DNA of 64,000 nt from Basidiobolus meristosporus CBS 931.73 (GCA_002104905.1 MCFE01000064.1:124001-188000); one strand, 5' to 3'. Positions 50,990-62,852 are shown, numbered from the stretch's first letter. The notes: generated from the letters alone by a model not told the origin. Program-made: numbers and translations.

Positions 50990-53900
50990 TCAAGTAAAAA
51001 ATGGTCGCAGTGAGAGAAGAGACGTAGAGAGGATGGGTGTCTCAGTCAGGAACCATTCTGTTACAATGATTGATGCCTGGTGAGAACATCGGTTGATTCT
51101 GGGTCATTGATGGGCTTGGGAAAATAAAAATTCAAGTTTGTACCGGATTACTCCGGAATTTGGATCCCTCAACCGTTTGACAGTCATGTGGTAGGGTTAA
51201 TATATAGTGGCCATTAATATCCAAACGTACTCCAACCACAGCCAGACAATCATCCGTTCAACAGTGCAATAATTCACTTGATAGTGCACGTGATAATCTC
51301 CCTCATAATGGTGTAATAATTCGGGGTAAGATCCGAGTCATTGTGCCAAACTCTAAGTCGGGATCTTCATTCGAGTGTTCAGAGTTGGATGGTAAGATAA
51401 GCCGGTTGATGCGGTCCGCCCTGAAGTAATTATGTGACATGCCCCGAGATTTAAAATTCGTCCCATCTGTGGTGACATTTGGAGAAGAGGTTTTTTGGGG
51501 AGGGGGAGGAAGTCGCTTATGGGGTGCCAATTCATCGAAAGATAAGCATCACCCTGATGTTGCAAGCTTCCGCGTTTCTCCTCTGCTTATTGGCTTGCTT
51601 TAGGCCAAGCCCCAATTTATAAGGAGAGCGGCTAAGACTGGTGTGTCAAGTTGAAGAGACATGGCGGAATCGGTTGTGGTTATAGAGATTGTTTGTGGTT
51701 GAGCAACCTAATAGATCCTACATGAAATATACGTTACTCACACGTTTGTGTGCTAGATCTCCCTGGTTTCTGTAGAATCTTCTTACTTCAATTCGTTTGC
51801 TACAATGTTATATATACTCAATCAAACCTGTTCCTTGAAATTTACTGACCCATGAATACAACCACACCAATCCTGGTGATATTTCAAGCATTCTGACCGA
51901 AGTAAGGGTCCAGAATTTCTTATTCACACACTCTTGGCTTTTGCAAGCGGCCATGGCATCCGCTACTTTCCGATTGAATCGCTCAGTTGAATGAGTGCTG
52001 AAGAGTTGCTTATTTTCGGCTGAAACAAGAAGTATTCAGATCTTATGCCAAGTGATAGCTGATCCATAGAACCCATGTTAATAAATGTTAATCTTCAGAA
52101 AAATGGTTACAACAAATAGTGAATGTTGCAAGTTATTCAAATATTTTTCCTTTAACAACCCATACACTTCCTGATCCACTATTCTTTATTTTTTCAGACT
52201 TCAGGGCCTTCCAATCACATGGCTGATATTGGATTCTAGGTGGTATGTAATAAGTTGGCGCTTCTTGTGATGCGCACTTTCAGTACCAAAAAATGCTTTC
52301 TATAAAGTGTGCGGGGATTATGTGTAATTATGCCTATATAGTTAGTCACAATGTACTTTTTTTACCACAAACTTTATTGATCTATCTGTGTGCTTTACAG
52401 TATTCCCAATATTTACAGCAAGAGCTTCTTGAATTGCTGCACAATGTGTAAGCTACATCCTAAGCTTACATTTGCCACTATAGCATTTCACAAAGTAGAA
52501 ACTTGTGTGCAAATACATGTGAATGCCTTAGTAATTGTAACAATGGTAAAAACCTTGAAGGATATATTGAGCCCTGATAGTAATCACATCAAGGCCTGTC
52601 TATACAAAGCTACAGTATTAATGCACTGTTGCTTATCCCATAGGTACTTTTATCCCTTTATCCAGTGTGATATTTGATGCAAGGGATATCATTTTATCAG
52701 CATAGCCTTTCAGATTTCCTACTATTGTACTGCTCAAATAAATGGATCAAAAAGGCCACTGGCATTACATATGCACAGATTGCTCAGGCATGGAATACAA
52801 CTTGATTTATTTCATGAGTAGGTATAGCTAAGCACCTTAATAATCTTGAGACTCAGCCGCGTCCAATGCAGTGCTATTCTGTTTTCTGAGTATTTTCAGT
52901 TGGGAGACAAAATGAATATTGTATCGGCATAATGAAGATTTACACATATATCCTTAGTCTGAAGAGGTTCATAAGTAGGCCCTAGAGTTACATATCAATA
53001 AAGCATCTGATGCATTGCTAACGTACTCTACCTTACCAAAGCCATAGTAATCATTTAGCTAAATCTAATCTCTGCAACAGGTATTATCGATGATAGAGTA
53101 GGCATACTGCAACTATCAGACCATGTTGGCACAAATGATCACTGCTGTCAACGGAAATCATGGCTTTAAATGCCGTATCAGGGTCTGAGTGGACGGTACC
53201 GACGTGTAATCTGTAATGCTCACCTGGTACTAACTAACCATCCTGAAGTCTGATTGACAGGTTTTTCTAGGAGCTCTGGCAAGCAATATTTCTGCTAGTA
53301 TCCACAATCGTACATCACTCCTTGTTGGAACGATTGCCAGTCTTTTGGCGACACTGTTGGCTCTCAACCTACAGTAGCATAACCTATGACTAGTTTTTCA
53401 TGTACCGAGGTTGTGCAGACCCCTTCTCACCGACCGCCTTAACTGATCAAATAATGAAACTTCCAATCTGATTTCCGAAATGACTGTATTTCGTTTATTT
53501 CTTCAAGATGCACTTGCATATATATGGCAATTTTACAGGTTGTCAAGCACATTCCATTTGAGTACCTGGAACATCACGCGGAGTAATCTGCCGAGAACGT
53601 AGCAAGAGATAGAGCACCGATAAAAAGCTCCCGGCTGTCCCTAGCCATGTACAATGGTTTACGAATGGATATTGATCCCCTATGCATGTTGCCACTTTAG
53701 AGCATTGTCGAGATTTCTGGACTTCGGCTATACAAAACAGTGTTCAGTACCATGATTTTTAAAAGGGTACCAGAAGGTTGCTCATTGGGTATTCTGGATA
53801 CCGGTCTTTTGTTAGGTAACTGAGACTAAATTGAACACAACTCTACTCATCACAAGCCTCAGAATGTCGCCCGGGCAAAACTAATCGTAGATTTTTCTGA

Positions 53901-54616
53901 GATCAAACTGATTCATGCCGATTTAGAGATTGCATGGCCCAAATGCCTAGAATCAAGAGACCCATTCTTGAACAGCCGAGTGATACGTACGAAATGGACC
54001 CTCGCATAGAACCTTCCAAATACCTCTCAGACGTGTAGAGTCGAGAGTGTCCAATTATATACATTGTTGGTACCTTTTCCAAGTGATATATTTTGGGGAA
54101 TATCCTCAACTGATTTGATATTGGTGCATAGCAGAAATGCATTCATTTTCAATATTTGGTAGAGGCCAGTTCAGCGTCTACATAAGCCATCACCAATCCC
54201 GAAACGTATGCTTTTTGCATGCATGTGTATTGGTGGGAGGGTCTGTTGTAAGTAAGTGTTGCTTAATAAAATGTTATTCATCTTGAGTGATATGCCTTTA
54301 GGGGCATTAGTTTTAATTTGTCATGTATAGGTGCCATCGGAGAGCCAAGGAGTACGTAAGAATGAGGTGCATTATTACTGCAGACAAGGTAGGGTTTCAT
54401 GCATTCGTTGTGATATGTGGCAACTATTTCACACCACACGCTGATCATTGATTTTCGGCTGCTATTTCGAGATTTTTCCGAAGCTAGTTGCTGATAACAT
54501 ATCTATCATTGCTCTCCTTAAGAAAATATAGCAAGTGCCATGCATTTATTTGGATCAGACTATCGTTGGATACCACATGAATACTTTCACTTACTGGAAC
54601 AATGGTCGAATGGACA
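50990..54616. other. 3.6 kb without recognisable genes
   Basis: AT-rich, with no frame above about 95 codons. The frame 52390-52677 (95 aa, Cys/His-rich) has no support and no family resemblance. No match to the window's LTR family was noticed. It may hold old, unrecognisable repeats. Confidence 0.45.
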
Positions 54617-55582
54617 CTATTTTCCCCGCTTAGTGGTTAGAGCGGAATCGTATTGCCGATGTTTGGAATTTTTGCAGTATGCATCTGTGGTGCCGCACCA
54701 ACCATAACTAGAGCAACAGTAGTCAGGTGGACACTGGTGCAACACGTCGTCCTTCATCCCACAGCGCCAGTTATCTTGGTTGGCAACCACTATATCAATA
54801 TCCAACTTCTCCATGTCATACGGAAACCATTCCCATTGGTGAGGCTTGTTATCATATGGATTCCCAGCGGGCCCGTTGATGGACATCCATATTGCCGTTT
54901 GATTTTCTGTTATGCCAGCACCCCACGTGTCATGGGCTGCAGGGGTGGTATATGTCGTGGAGCCACCAAATGCCGGAAGCCACCTGTCGCCACCGTTATA
55001 TCTGTAGGATTGGTGACTCCAAACGCCAGCCCTTGTATCTAAAAGGCCAACGCTTTGTGGGTTTTCGAGGAATTGATAGAAGTAACCCAGGCCATTCAAA
55101 TTGTGGTTGATAACGCGTAATTTGCCAAACACCATCCATTCATCATCAATCTGGAGATGTGCTGTATATATCAGATACTCAGCATCCTCTTCGTAATCGA
55201 CGCGAAAGCCGTAATCGACACCATCAGCCCATGGATAGAAATACTGAATATGCACGCCAGTGCCTTCGCCACCAAAATGACTAGTCACACATTCAGAACA
55301 TGCTTCTATTACAGCGGAATCTCCTTTAGAGTTGTCCCAGAGGGAGAAGAGAAATACACGTTTAGTGGCCCATGTCTGCATTCCCATGTACCCGTTGTTC
55401 CAGCCAATGGCGGCCCAGTATGTTTGGTTCGGACTGCTCCCAGGTAGAGACATCACGTCGGTCTTAAAAGAAGTGAATTTACTCCCATTTTCGGGAAGGC
55501 TAACCCAGTTATGGATTGCTACTGAGAATACTTGACTTGCGTACAGCGAAGTAAGTGAAAGAAAAAGGGCAGAAAGCTTCAT
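54617..55582 (-). CDS. Secreted DUF3472-like protein with C-terminal chitin-binding (hevein/CBM18) domain
   Basis: 321 aa from MKLSALFLSLTSLYASQVFS (start 55582); the frame extends 27 bp further but the TATATAAG box (55615-55622, minus) fits the internal Met. A signal peptide is followed by a domain with NGYMGMQ, FSLWDNSKGDS, FGGEGTGVHIQYFYPW, YGFRVDYEEDAEYLIYTA and a WLPAFGGSTTY region, the pattern of DUF3472. Residues about 270-305 form a hevein-type fold: CGMKDDVLHQCPPDYCCSSYGWCGTTDAYC. A role at the cell wall or in chitin recognition is likely; the catalytic status of the large domain is unknown. Potential N-glycosylation sites NGS and NQT are visible. No intron. Confidence 0.85.
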   Translation of the reverse strand: MKLSALFLSLTSLYASQVFSVAIHNWVSLPENGSKFTSFKTDVMSLPGSSPNQTYWAAIGWNNGYMGMQTWATKRVFLFSLWDNSKGDSAVIEACSECVTSHFGGEGTGVHIQYFYPWADGVDYGFRVDYEEDAEYLIYTAHLQIDDEWMVFGKLRVINHNLNGLGYFYQFLENPQSVGLLDTRAGVWSHQSYRYNGGDRWLPAFGGSTTYTTPAAHDTWGAGITENQTAIWMSINGPAGNPYDNKPHQWEWFPYDMEKLDIDIVVANQDNWRCGMKDDVLHQCPPDYCCSSYGWCGTTDAYCKNSKHRQYDSALTTKRGK

Positions 55583-55622
55583 GTTCCTGCTCCCACACCT
55601 TGTGCTCAACGTTGCTTATATA

Positions 55623-56691
55623 GTGACTTTATCTCTGTGAAAACCATAACAAGAAGTGGGCCACATGCGGCGAACAAATGCTTTTGTCATATCAGGAAAG
55701 TGAGTGAAACAACGCGATCGAGATCTTCCATGAACAAGAATAAATCAGAAAATGCCACATGGCGTATTTGAAAATCCTGGGATATGGACTAATCTGTTGT
55801 AGCTTGTAAGGCGCTTGCAATTTACACACCGTGGCTTGTAGCATACTGGGAAACGTGCTGATTCAACATGTATCATGCGTTACTCTTTTACACTAGGTCG
55901 TGAAAAGCAAAATAGAATATTCCACTATTACTCCGTAGGCCACCATTGATGATTGGATATATTGGAATGCTTCTCTTCACCAAATATTCTCCTATTGGTA
56001 AAAATGGACCTACACCAAATGTTCATATGGCTTGCAACTACTTATTCTAACACTCTCTAATGTTGGTCTAGTTCTTGGGTCTAGCCCTGACTTGTTACAG
56101 GTAGATCTTCATCTGGTATAATATAATGAACTGGTACCCATATGATTGCTTGCTTCATTCCAACATTGCGCAACCACTACCTTACACAATTGAGTTTGAC
56201 TTCGATTAAGTAAGCTATCCATAATGTAAGATAGTACAGATAATCTTCAGCGCTAGATTTACGTCCTTACGCCACTTTTCATATAATTTGTAACAAGCAA
56301 AATCAGTGATGCCAAAAACTGCGAAAAGTTGTGAGTGAATTTCTTAACAGTATCATATAGCATGCTAAGTAGAAAAGATCACACTGTAAAGCATAATGAG
56401 ATCTTATGCAGCAAGAAACATCAAATGTTAATCTTTTGTGATATCTTGCTTGTGAGGGTAGAATCCACCAAGTGATTGTTATGTCAAAAGGCTCAGATTA
56501 TGTATCAGAAGATCATTCATAGTTGTTGAACAAAGCATATGCATTAGGTATATTCCCTTTTTATTGCAATAGCTGCCTGAAGGAGTCACAAGGCTCTACA
56601 ACCCATGTAGCTTGAGTTAAATGGCCAGACTAAAGATTACCTTTGACATTGGTGTCACAAGATGAGCTGTGGGTTTGGGTCAGGGGGGATC
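55623..56691. other. Spacer left of the complete copia element
   Basis: AT-rich and without a gene. Its last bases, GTGGGTTTGGGTCAGGGGGGATC, resemble a decayed telomere-type repeat plus G-run and are continuous, across the copia insertion, with a stem-loop element end at 61359 onward. Confidence 0.5.
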
Positions 56692-57023
56692 TGTTGTAAA
56701 AATTTGTATTTCCACCTAAATATTCACCTAACTTAGTCACTTAGATCATTACCTTCAAATCCTAGAAAATACTGACCAAATTCCTTGTTGGGATTTACTT
56801 AGAATATTTACCCAGAACATGAAAATTCTCAAAGTTGTCCAAACAGCCCCAAACTTTGCACACATGTTCTTGGGACCTTCCTTAACCTATTCTACGTGTT
56901 TGTTATGCCAAGACCAGGTAAAAGTATAAATACTACTTTTACAATCAATAAATCATTAAGTGAAAACCACATAATCTACTTGTTCTCCCAATCACTTCAA
57001 ATATCTCCAAGACTCTTACAACA
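56692..57023 (+). repeat. 5' LTR of the complete copia element
   Basis: 332 bp, TGTTGTAA..TTACAACA. It contains a TATAAATACTACT promoter-like segment near 56935 and lacks 17 bp (TCACCAAAATACCAGGT) present in the 3' LTR. Confidence 0.95.
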
Positions 57024-57041
57024 GGTTATGAGCCCCGAGCT
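57024..57041 (+). promoter_or_regulatory. Primer binding site, half-tRNA initiator-Met type
   Basis: GGTTATGAGCCCCGAGCT directly after the LTR. GGTTATGAGCCC is complementary to the anticodon arm of initiator tRNA-Met (GGGCUCAUAACC, anticodon CAU) rather than to a tRNA 3' end. This is the arrangement known from Drosophila copia, which primes with a 5' half of tRNA-iMet. It is conserved in other copies (31629-31640 and 5138-5149, reverse complement). Confidence 0.75.
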
Positions 57042-60000
57042 GTCACTCTCTGCAATGTCTACTACTGCTATTACTGGAATTTTTCCCTCTGCTGAAAAGT
57101 TGGATGGATCTAACTACCAAGTGTGGAAGGTGAAGATGAAGATGCTGCTACAAGAAAGAGGCCTTTGGGATATTGTCATGGGAGAAGAATGCCCTCCTAA
57201 AAACGTGGGAGAGGAAGCCTTGAAGTACCAGAAGAAAGAACAAAGTGCCTTTAACTGCATTTGCCTTAATGTTAAGGACAAATTGCTAATTCAATGCTCA
57301 AGAGCAAAAACGGCAAAGAATGCCTGAAAAGCATTAGAAGACACCTACCAGTCATGTTCAGCTGCCAAGAAAATGTATCTGAGAAGAAAATTCTTTACTA
57401 TAAAGATGCTGCCAGGAGAAGAAATGAAAAATCTAATTAACAGAATTACCCTGCTGGTAGATGAGATGGAATCTGTGGGCGCACCAACTACTGATGAGGA
57501 TGTGATAGTTACCATCCTGAATAGCCTGACAGACAAGTTTCAGGGCCTTGTATCAGCCCTAGAGTCCAGAACTGAAGATTTGACCTTAAATTACGTATAT
57601 GGAAGGCTCCTGGATGAAGAATTAAGAAAATCAAGTGCCAATAAGAAGGAAGAAGAAAATGCTTTAATAAGCAATGATAACCAACAAAGGAGGTACCCAA
57701 GACCCTACAAAGGCAACAGCAACCTATTTTGCAACTACTGCAAAAGGAAAGGACACACATCAGACCGGTGTTTCAAAAAGAGAGATTATCAGCAAAAGAA
57801 GCCTGAATATGGAAATGCTGCAACAACTGAAGATAGACTATTCATATCTGCACTAAATATGACCACAAACAAGGATTCTCAGACGTGGTATATTGACTCT
57901 GGAGCTTCTCAACACTTTACACACCAAAAAGAACTATTTACCCAATATCAAGAAATTCCAATCAAGAAAGCTCTCATGGGTGACGATAGAACACTTGATG
58001 CAGTGGGAGAAGGAACTATCCAAGTAAACCTTAGAAGCAGTGAAGGAAGCCATACACTGACCTTTAAAGAAGTACTCTATGTACCAGAAATAGCCAAGAA
58101 CCTACTCTCTGTAAGCAAGGCCACAGGAGAAGGACTCAGTTTCAGTTTTGACAATTCTGGATGCAGGATCACTGATCAAAATGGTGCTCATTTTGCTTTG
58201 GGCATCAGAGATCAGAATCTATACAAGTTGACTTATATTCCATCATATCTGGAAGCCAATATAAGTAACTTAAATGAAGAAACACCAATGCTTTGGCACA
58301 GGAGATTTGGACACATCAATTTTGATTATTTGCGTAAAATGATCAAAGATCAGCTAATTTGTGGAGTGAAAATTGACCCCCCAGCTATTTTGGAGCACTG
58401 TGAAGCCTGCATATATGGGAAACAAGCCAGACAACCGTTCAAGAGCTCTGGGTTAATCAAAACTAAGAAAAAATTAGATCTAATTCACTCAGATCTGTGT
58501 GGACCTATGCAAAATATATCCTTAGGCAGGATGAAGTATTTAATCACTTTTATTGATGATTATACAAGATACACATGGGTCTACTCCATGGAGAGAAAGG
58601 AAGAAGCTCTGTCTAAGCTCAGGGAGTTTAAAGCCATGGTGGAGAGAGAAACTGGTGAAAAAATCAAGAAAATACGCTCTGACAATGGTGGAGAATATAC
58701 CTCAAAACTCTTCATCCACTTCTGCAAAATTCATGGGATAAAGCAAGAGACTACTGTACCATACTCCCCACAGCAAAATGGAGTAGCAGAACAAGCTAAC
58801 AGATCAATAATTGATATGGCAAGATCTATGATCCATAATAAAAATTATCCTATGATTTTTGGGCGGAATCAGTTGCCACTGCTGTATATCTTAAAAATAG
58901 GAGTTATAACAGAATACTTCGTGATTCTACTCCATTTGAAGCATAGTATGGATACAGACCAAGTGCAGAACATCTAAGAATATTTGGGTGTACAGCATAT
59001 GCCAAAAAACTGGCCGGAAATCAGTCAAAATTTGAGCCAAAAAGTGTAAAATGCATATTTTTGGGCTACTGCAATGAGAGTAAGGCATACAGACTCTACA
59101 ATACCAAAGCAAAGAAGCTGATCAAGTCCAGGGATGTGTTGTTTGATGAAAATTCAAAATTTTCACAAAAAATGACATCAAATGATGACGAAAATTTGAT
59201 CTCAAGTCCACCAATTGTCAGGATTGAATCAGAGCAAAACAATGAAATTTTTTTCACTCCAGAGGACTCTACAACCGTGGTTCAGCCAGAATCAGTGCCC
59301 AGGAATATCCCAGAAGTGATCATTCCAGTATCAAATGCCCAGAGATCCAATTGGACAAGAAATAGCCCAAATTACTATATCAATGAGGGTACAAACTTAG
59401 CCTATGCCTATTCAGTCCATATTGATGAACCCCAGACTGTAAAAGAGGCCCTAAATAGCCCTCAGACAAAGTTTTGGAGATCTGCAATGACTGAGGAATA
59501 TCAGGCCCTGATGGAAAATCAAACTTGGGACTTAGTCAAATTACCAATCAACCAAAAATCAATTGGATGCAGATAGGTCTTCAAGACAAAATACAAGGCT
59601 GATGGTACAATTGAAAGATACAAAGCAAGACTTGTAGCCAAAGGATACTCTCAAACAAAAGGACTTGACTATACTGAGACCTTTGCACCGGTAGCCAAGT
59701 TTAATTCCATCAGATTGATATTGGCTATTGCAGCCAAATATATGTTTTTTATTCATCAAATGGATGTAAAAACTGCATTTTTGAATGGAGAACTTGATGA
59801 GGATGTGTATATGGACCAGCCTGATGGGTTTGTTGACCAAGATAACCCCCATTTGGTCTGCAAGCTTAAAAAGTCATTATATGGTCTCAAACAATCACCA
59901 AGAGCCTGGAATTGCAAGATAGATTCTTATTTGGAATCTTTGAGTTTCAAAAGAAGTAATGCTGACTATAGTATATACTATAAGCCAGATAGAGCAAATC

Positions 60001-60998
60001 CAGTTCTATTAGCTCTATATGTGGATGATCTTATTATAGCCGCCAATAACCTAGAAACATTGGAAGAGACTAAATCCAACCTATCTAAGGAGTTCAAGAT
60101 GTCTGATCTAGGAGAACTCAGTTACTACTTAGGGATTAAGTTCTCCATAGACAGAAGTACCCAGACTATCACCCTAAGCCAATCCAAGTATATTCAAGAT
60201 ATACTAAAGAAGTACAAAATGGAAGACTGTAAACCGGCAGCTACCCCAATGGAGACAAACCTTAACTTGGTCAAAACTCAACCAAATCAAGAGAGCTTGG
60301 TGCCATCTGAAAGCCCTGACTTCTCTTATCAATCTATGGTCGGCAGTCTGATGTATATCATGCTTGGAACATGTCCAGATATCTCATATTCAGTGGGAGT
60401 TGTCAGCCAACATAATCAGAACTATGGATCTGATCATATTGCAGCAGTTAAGTGGATTTTTAGATACCTAAAAGGAACTGCTGATATTTGCTTAAGATAC
60501 ACTTATAAGAACTCAGAACAAGATCTTGTGGGATACTCTGATGCAGATTGGGGACGAAATTTGGAAGACAGAAGATCCACCACAGGATACACCTTTCTTT
60601 ACTGTAAGGGAGCAATTTCATGGAATTCAAGAAAGCAACCAACCGTAGCACTTTCTACTACAGAGGCAGAGTATATGGCAGCCTGTGAAGCTACAAAAAA
60701 AGCAATGTGGTTAAGAAAGCTCTTTACAGATTTAGGCCTATGTCAAAAAATGCCTATTACTTTATTTCAAGATAATCAAGGATGTATACAATTAGGTAGA
60801 AATCCAACTTTTCATGCTAGAACCAAGCACATAGATATTAGACATCATTTCATACGTGAAGCTATAGAGAATGACTTAGTTAGCTTAGTTTACTGTCCTA
60901 CAGATGAAATGATTGCGGACATATTTACCAAACCATTAGCTAGAGACAAGTTTGAATATCTTAGGTCAAAATTAGGACTAGTCAGTATGAACATTTAG
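57028..60998 (+). pseudogene. Copia gag-pol polyprotein, four lesions
   Basis: Gag starts in the PBS region at 57028 (UBN2-type). The zinc knuckle CNYCKRKGHTSDRC is near 57733, protease DSGAS near 57898, integrase HRRFGH with DLCGPM, IDDYTRYTWVY, RSDNGGEYTS and PQQNGVAEQAN at 58290-58800, RT YVDDLIIAANN near 60020, and RNase H STTEAEYMAACEA to EMIADIFTKPLARDKFEYL at 60650-60960. Lesions: TGA at 57325, a one-base deletion near 58838, TAG at 58944 and TAG at 59574. All three stops replace a Trp codon seen in related copies. Codon use is AT-rich, unlike the gene island. Confidence 0.93.
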
Positions 60999-61009
60999 CT
61001 GAGTGGGAG

Positions 61010-61358
61010 TGTTGTAAAAATTTGTATTTCCACCTAAATATTCACCTAACTTAGTCACTTAGATCATCACCTTCAAATCCTAGAGAATACTGACCAAATT
61101 CCTTGTCGGGATTTACTTAGAATATTTTCACCAAAATACCAGGTACCCAGAACATGAAAATTCTCAAAGTTGTCCAAACAGCCCCAAACTTTGCACACAT
61201 GTTCTTGGGACCTTCCTTAACCTATTCTACATGTTTGTTATGCCAAGACCAGGTAAAAGTATAAATACTACTTTTACAATCAATAAATCATTAAGTGAAA
61301 ACCACATAATCTACTTGTTCTCCTAATCACTTCCAGTATCTCCAAGACTCTTACAACA
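61010..61358 (+). repeat. 3' LTR of the complete copia element
   Basis: 349 bp, preceded by a purine-rich GAGTGGGAG tract (PPT) at about 61001-61009. Same length as the solo LTRs at 5150 and 30660. Confidence 0.95.
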
Positions 61359-61842
61359 GGATCAAAGTCACTATGCAGTGAAATATCCATAAAATTGTTA
61401 CAAGTATCTAAAGAAGCCAAGCTAATCTGAAGCTATTCCTAGAATGCTAGGTCTGATAGACATCTTTCTAGAAAGCTAGGTCCAAGAGTTAAGAAGCTGA
61501 GTGGTACTTTATTTCCTAGTTATCTAGGCCTGAGAAGTAAGAATCTGAGCACATCTAAGGTGAGTTGTACTGACTTCTAGTAGCTGATTGATGGCCAGAA
61601 TGACTAGTAGACTGGGGTAACTGAGAGGAATTTCTGGGCACTAACTGGCCATATTTAACAGGCAAGTCAGACCACTTGTAATTTCAAGAATTCCAGTCAA
61701 TCGGAGCCTTTACTTTGCCCAATGGTTGATCTTAGGGTGTAGGTGTCATAGTAAGGGCTAGGAAAAGGTTAACAGAGCAGGGGGTCTGGGAAATGCTCTG
61801 GGTTAGGGAGGGAGAGAGTCACCAATAGGTGAAATCTTTATT

Positions 61843-62437
61843 TCAGTTGAAACAAAGCAGCCTCTGCGACTGTTGTAGCTTTGATACAAGAGTGTGTGGC
61901 TGAGGGGAACTTGTAGGTAAGTTAACAAGAAATGATGATAGTTCTTCAGTGCTCAAGACACTGTTCAGTAGGAAGGGGGATAGCAAGAGGGGTAAGAATG
62001 ATTTGTGATCAACATTAATGAGGGGAAAATGATAATGATTGATATTCATGATAAAGGGAGTGTGCTGCTGCAGATATTGCTGCCAAAGGTCTGTCAAGTA
62101 CTTCAGGTAGGCCAGCTTGGGTTTTTCTGACTGCAGAATGTATTGACCAATCTTTGTGACTTCAAGATTTCTAAGTATAGTTCTCCAGCAGGAGCCAGGT
62201 GCAGTGTGGTGTGTTCTCTTCCAGGCCTTGATTGATGGGTTGTTGCAGTGGTGGAGTCTGAGATATAATCTGGTTCTAAGATAGAGTTTGATTTTGTAGG
62301 GCATGAACCCAAAAGCACCAAGAATAGCAAGTCTGCAGGGGCATTCAGGTAGATGAGGCACCAGGGATGTAATGCACCAGACTGCACACTTGTCAAGCTT
62401 AGTGCAGTCTCTAAAAGTATGAGAGAGAAGGAGTAAG
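61843..62437 (-). pseudogene. C-terminal fragment of non-LTR-like element ORF, copy 1
   Basis: About 198 codons open, ending in TGA right before the AATAAAG/stem-loop 3' end. The first open codons (up to 62460) are tail of the neighbouring element, so the copy begins near 62437. Segment CRLAILGAFGFMPYKIKLYLRTRLYLRL resembles the Leu/Arg-rich region after the RT domain of LINE ORF2 proteins, but no RT motif is left, so the family is tentative. It is homologous to 63074-63523 and to 62676-62852 (NPSIKAW, HTPF, STEELSS.L). It cannot be expressed as a whole element. Confidence 0.55.
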
Positions 62438-62439
62438 CT

Positions 62440-62545
62440 TAGGGGAGAGAAAGTCACCAAGGTAGGTGAAATCTTTATTTGATTTCACACAAGTCTAACT
62501 ACAAATGATGAAGCCAGCTGGGAATAGAAGATTCGCAAAGTAAGG
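62440..62545 (-). mobile_element. Short truncated element end, module 2
   Basis: CTTAGGGG, stem 62454-62469, then 75 bp matching the 3' end of the module starting at 63536 (ACAAGTCTAACTACAAAT, GAAGCCAGCTGGGAATAGAAGATTC). It stops at GGTTAGGGTGTAGG, a second telomere-like word. Confidence 0.75.
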
Positions 62546-62612
62546 TTAGGGTGTAGGTGTTATAGTAAGGGCTAGGAAAAGATTAGAAGAGCAGGGGGTC
62601 GTAGGGTTAGGG
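62546..62612 (+). repeat. 67-bp segment between telomere-like words, second copy near 61735
   Basis: TTAGGGTGTAGGTGTTATAGTAAGGGCTAGGAAAAG and on to GCAGGGGGTC, closing with GTAGGGTTAGGG, occurs again at about 61735-61808. It lies directly before a stem-loop in both places, so the pair came from a local duplication. Confidence 0.65.
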
Positions 62613-62852
62613 GGGAGACAGTCACCAACAGGTGAAATCTTTATTTCAGTTGAAACAAAGAAGCCAGCGCTAGTGTTATAGCTTTGATACAAGAGTGTGT
62701 AGCTGAGGGGAATTAGTAGGTAAGTTAATAAGAAGTGATGATAGTTCTTCAGTGCTCAAGACACTGTTCAGTGGGAAGGGGGGTAGCAAGAGAGGTAAGA
62801 ATGACTTGTGAACAACATTAATGAGGGGAATGTGATAAGGATTGATATTCAT
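62613..62852 (-). pseudogene. Non-LTR-like element fragment, copy 2 (about 240 bp)
   Basis: Stem at 62622-62635 and about 60 codons (MNINPYHIPLINV, STEELSSLLINLP, HTLVSKL) homologous to the last part of copy 1, cut at its 5' side where ATAAGGGGAGGG begins. The 3' UTR is almost identical to that of copy 1. Confidence 0.65.

Larger units (their letters stand above)
56692..61358 (+). mobile_element. Complete Ty1/copia retrotransposon with both LTRs and TSD
   Basis: 4667 bp: 5' LTR 56692-57023, body, 3' LTR 61010-61358, target duplication GGATC at 56687-56691 and 61359-61363. The LTRs differ by one 17-bp deletion in the 5' copy and seven substitutions, six of them transitions, so the insertion is not brand new. 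Order gag-PR-IN-RT-RH is diagnostic of Pseudoviridae-type elements. It is the reference copy for the fragments at 3.6-6.8 and 26-35 kb. It cannot make a full polyprotein (see the pol entry). Confidence 0.95.

Noticed and set aside
52390-52677. 95-codon Cys/His-rich frame
   Set aside because: No zinc-finger spacing, AT-rich non-coding surroundings, no support.
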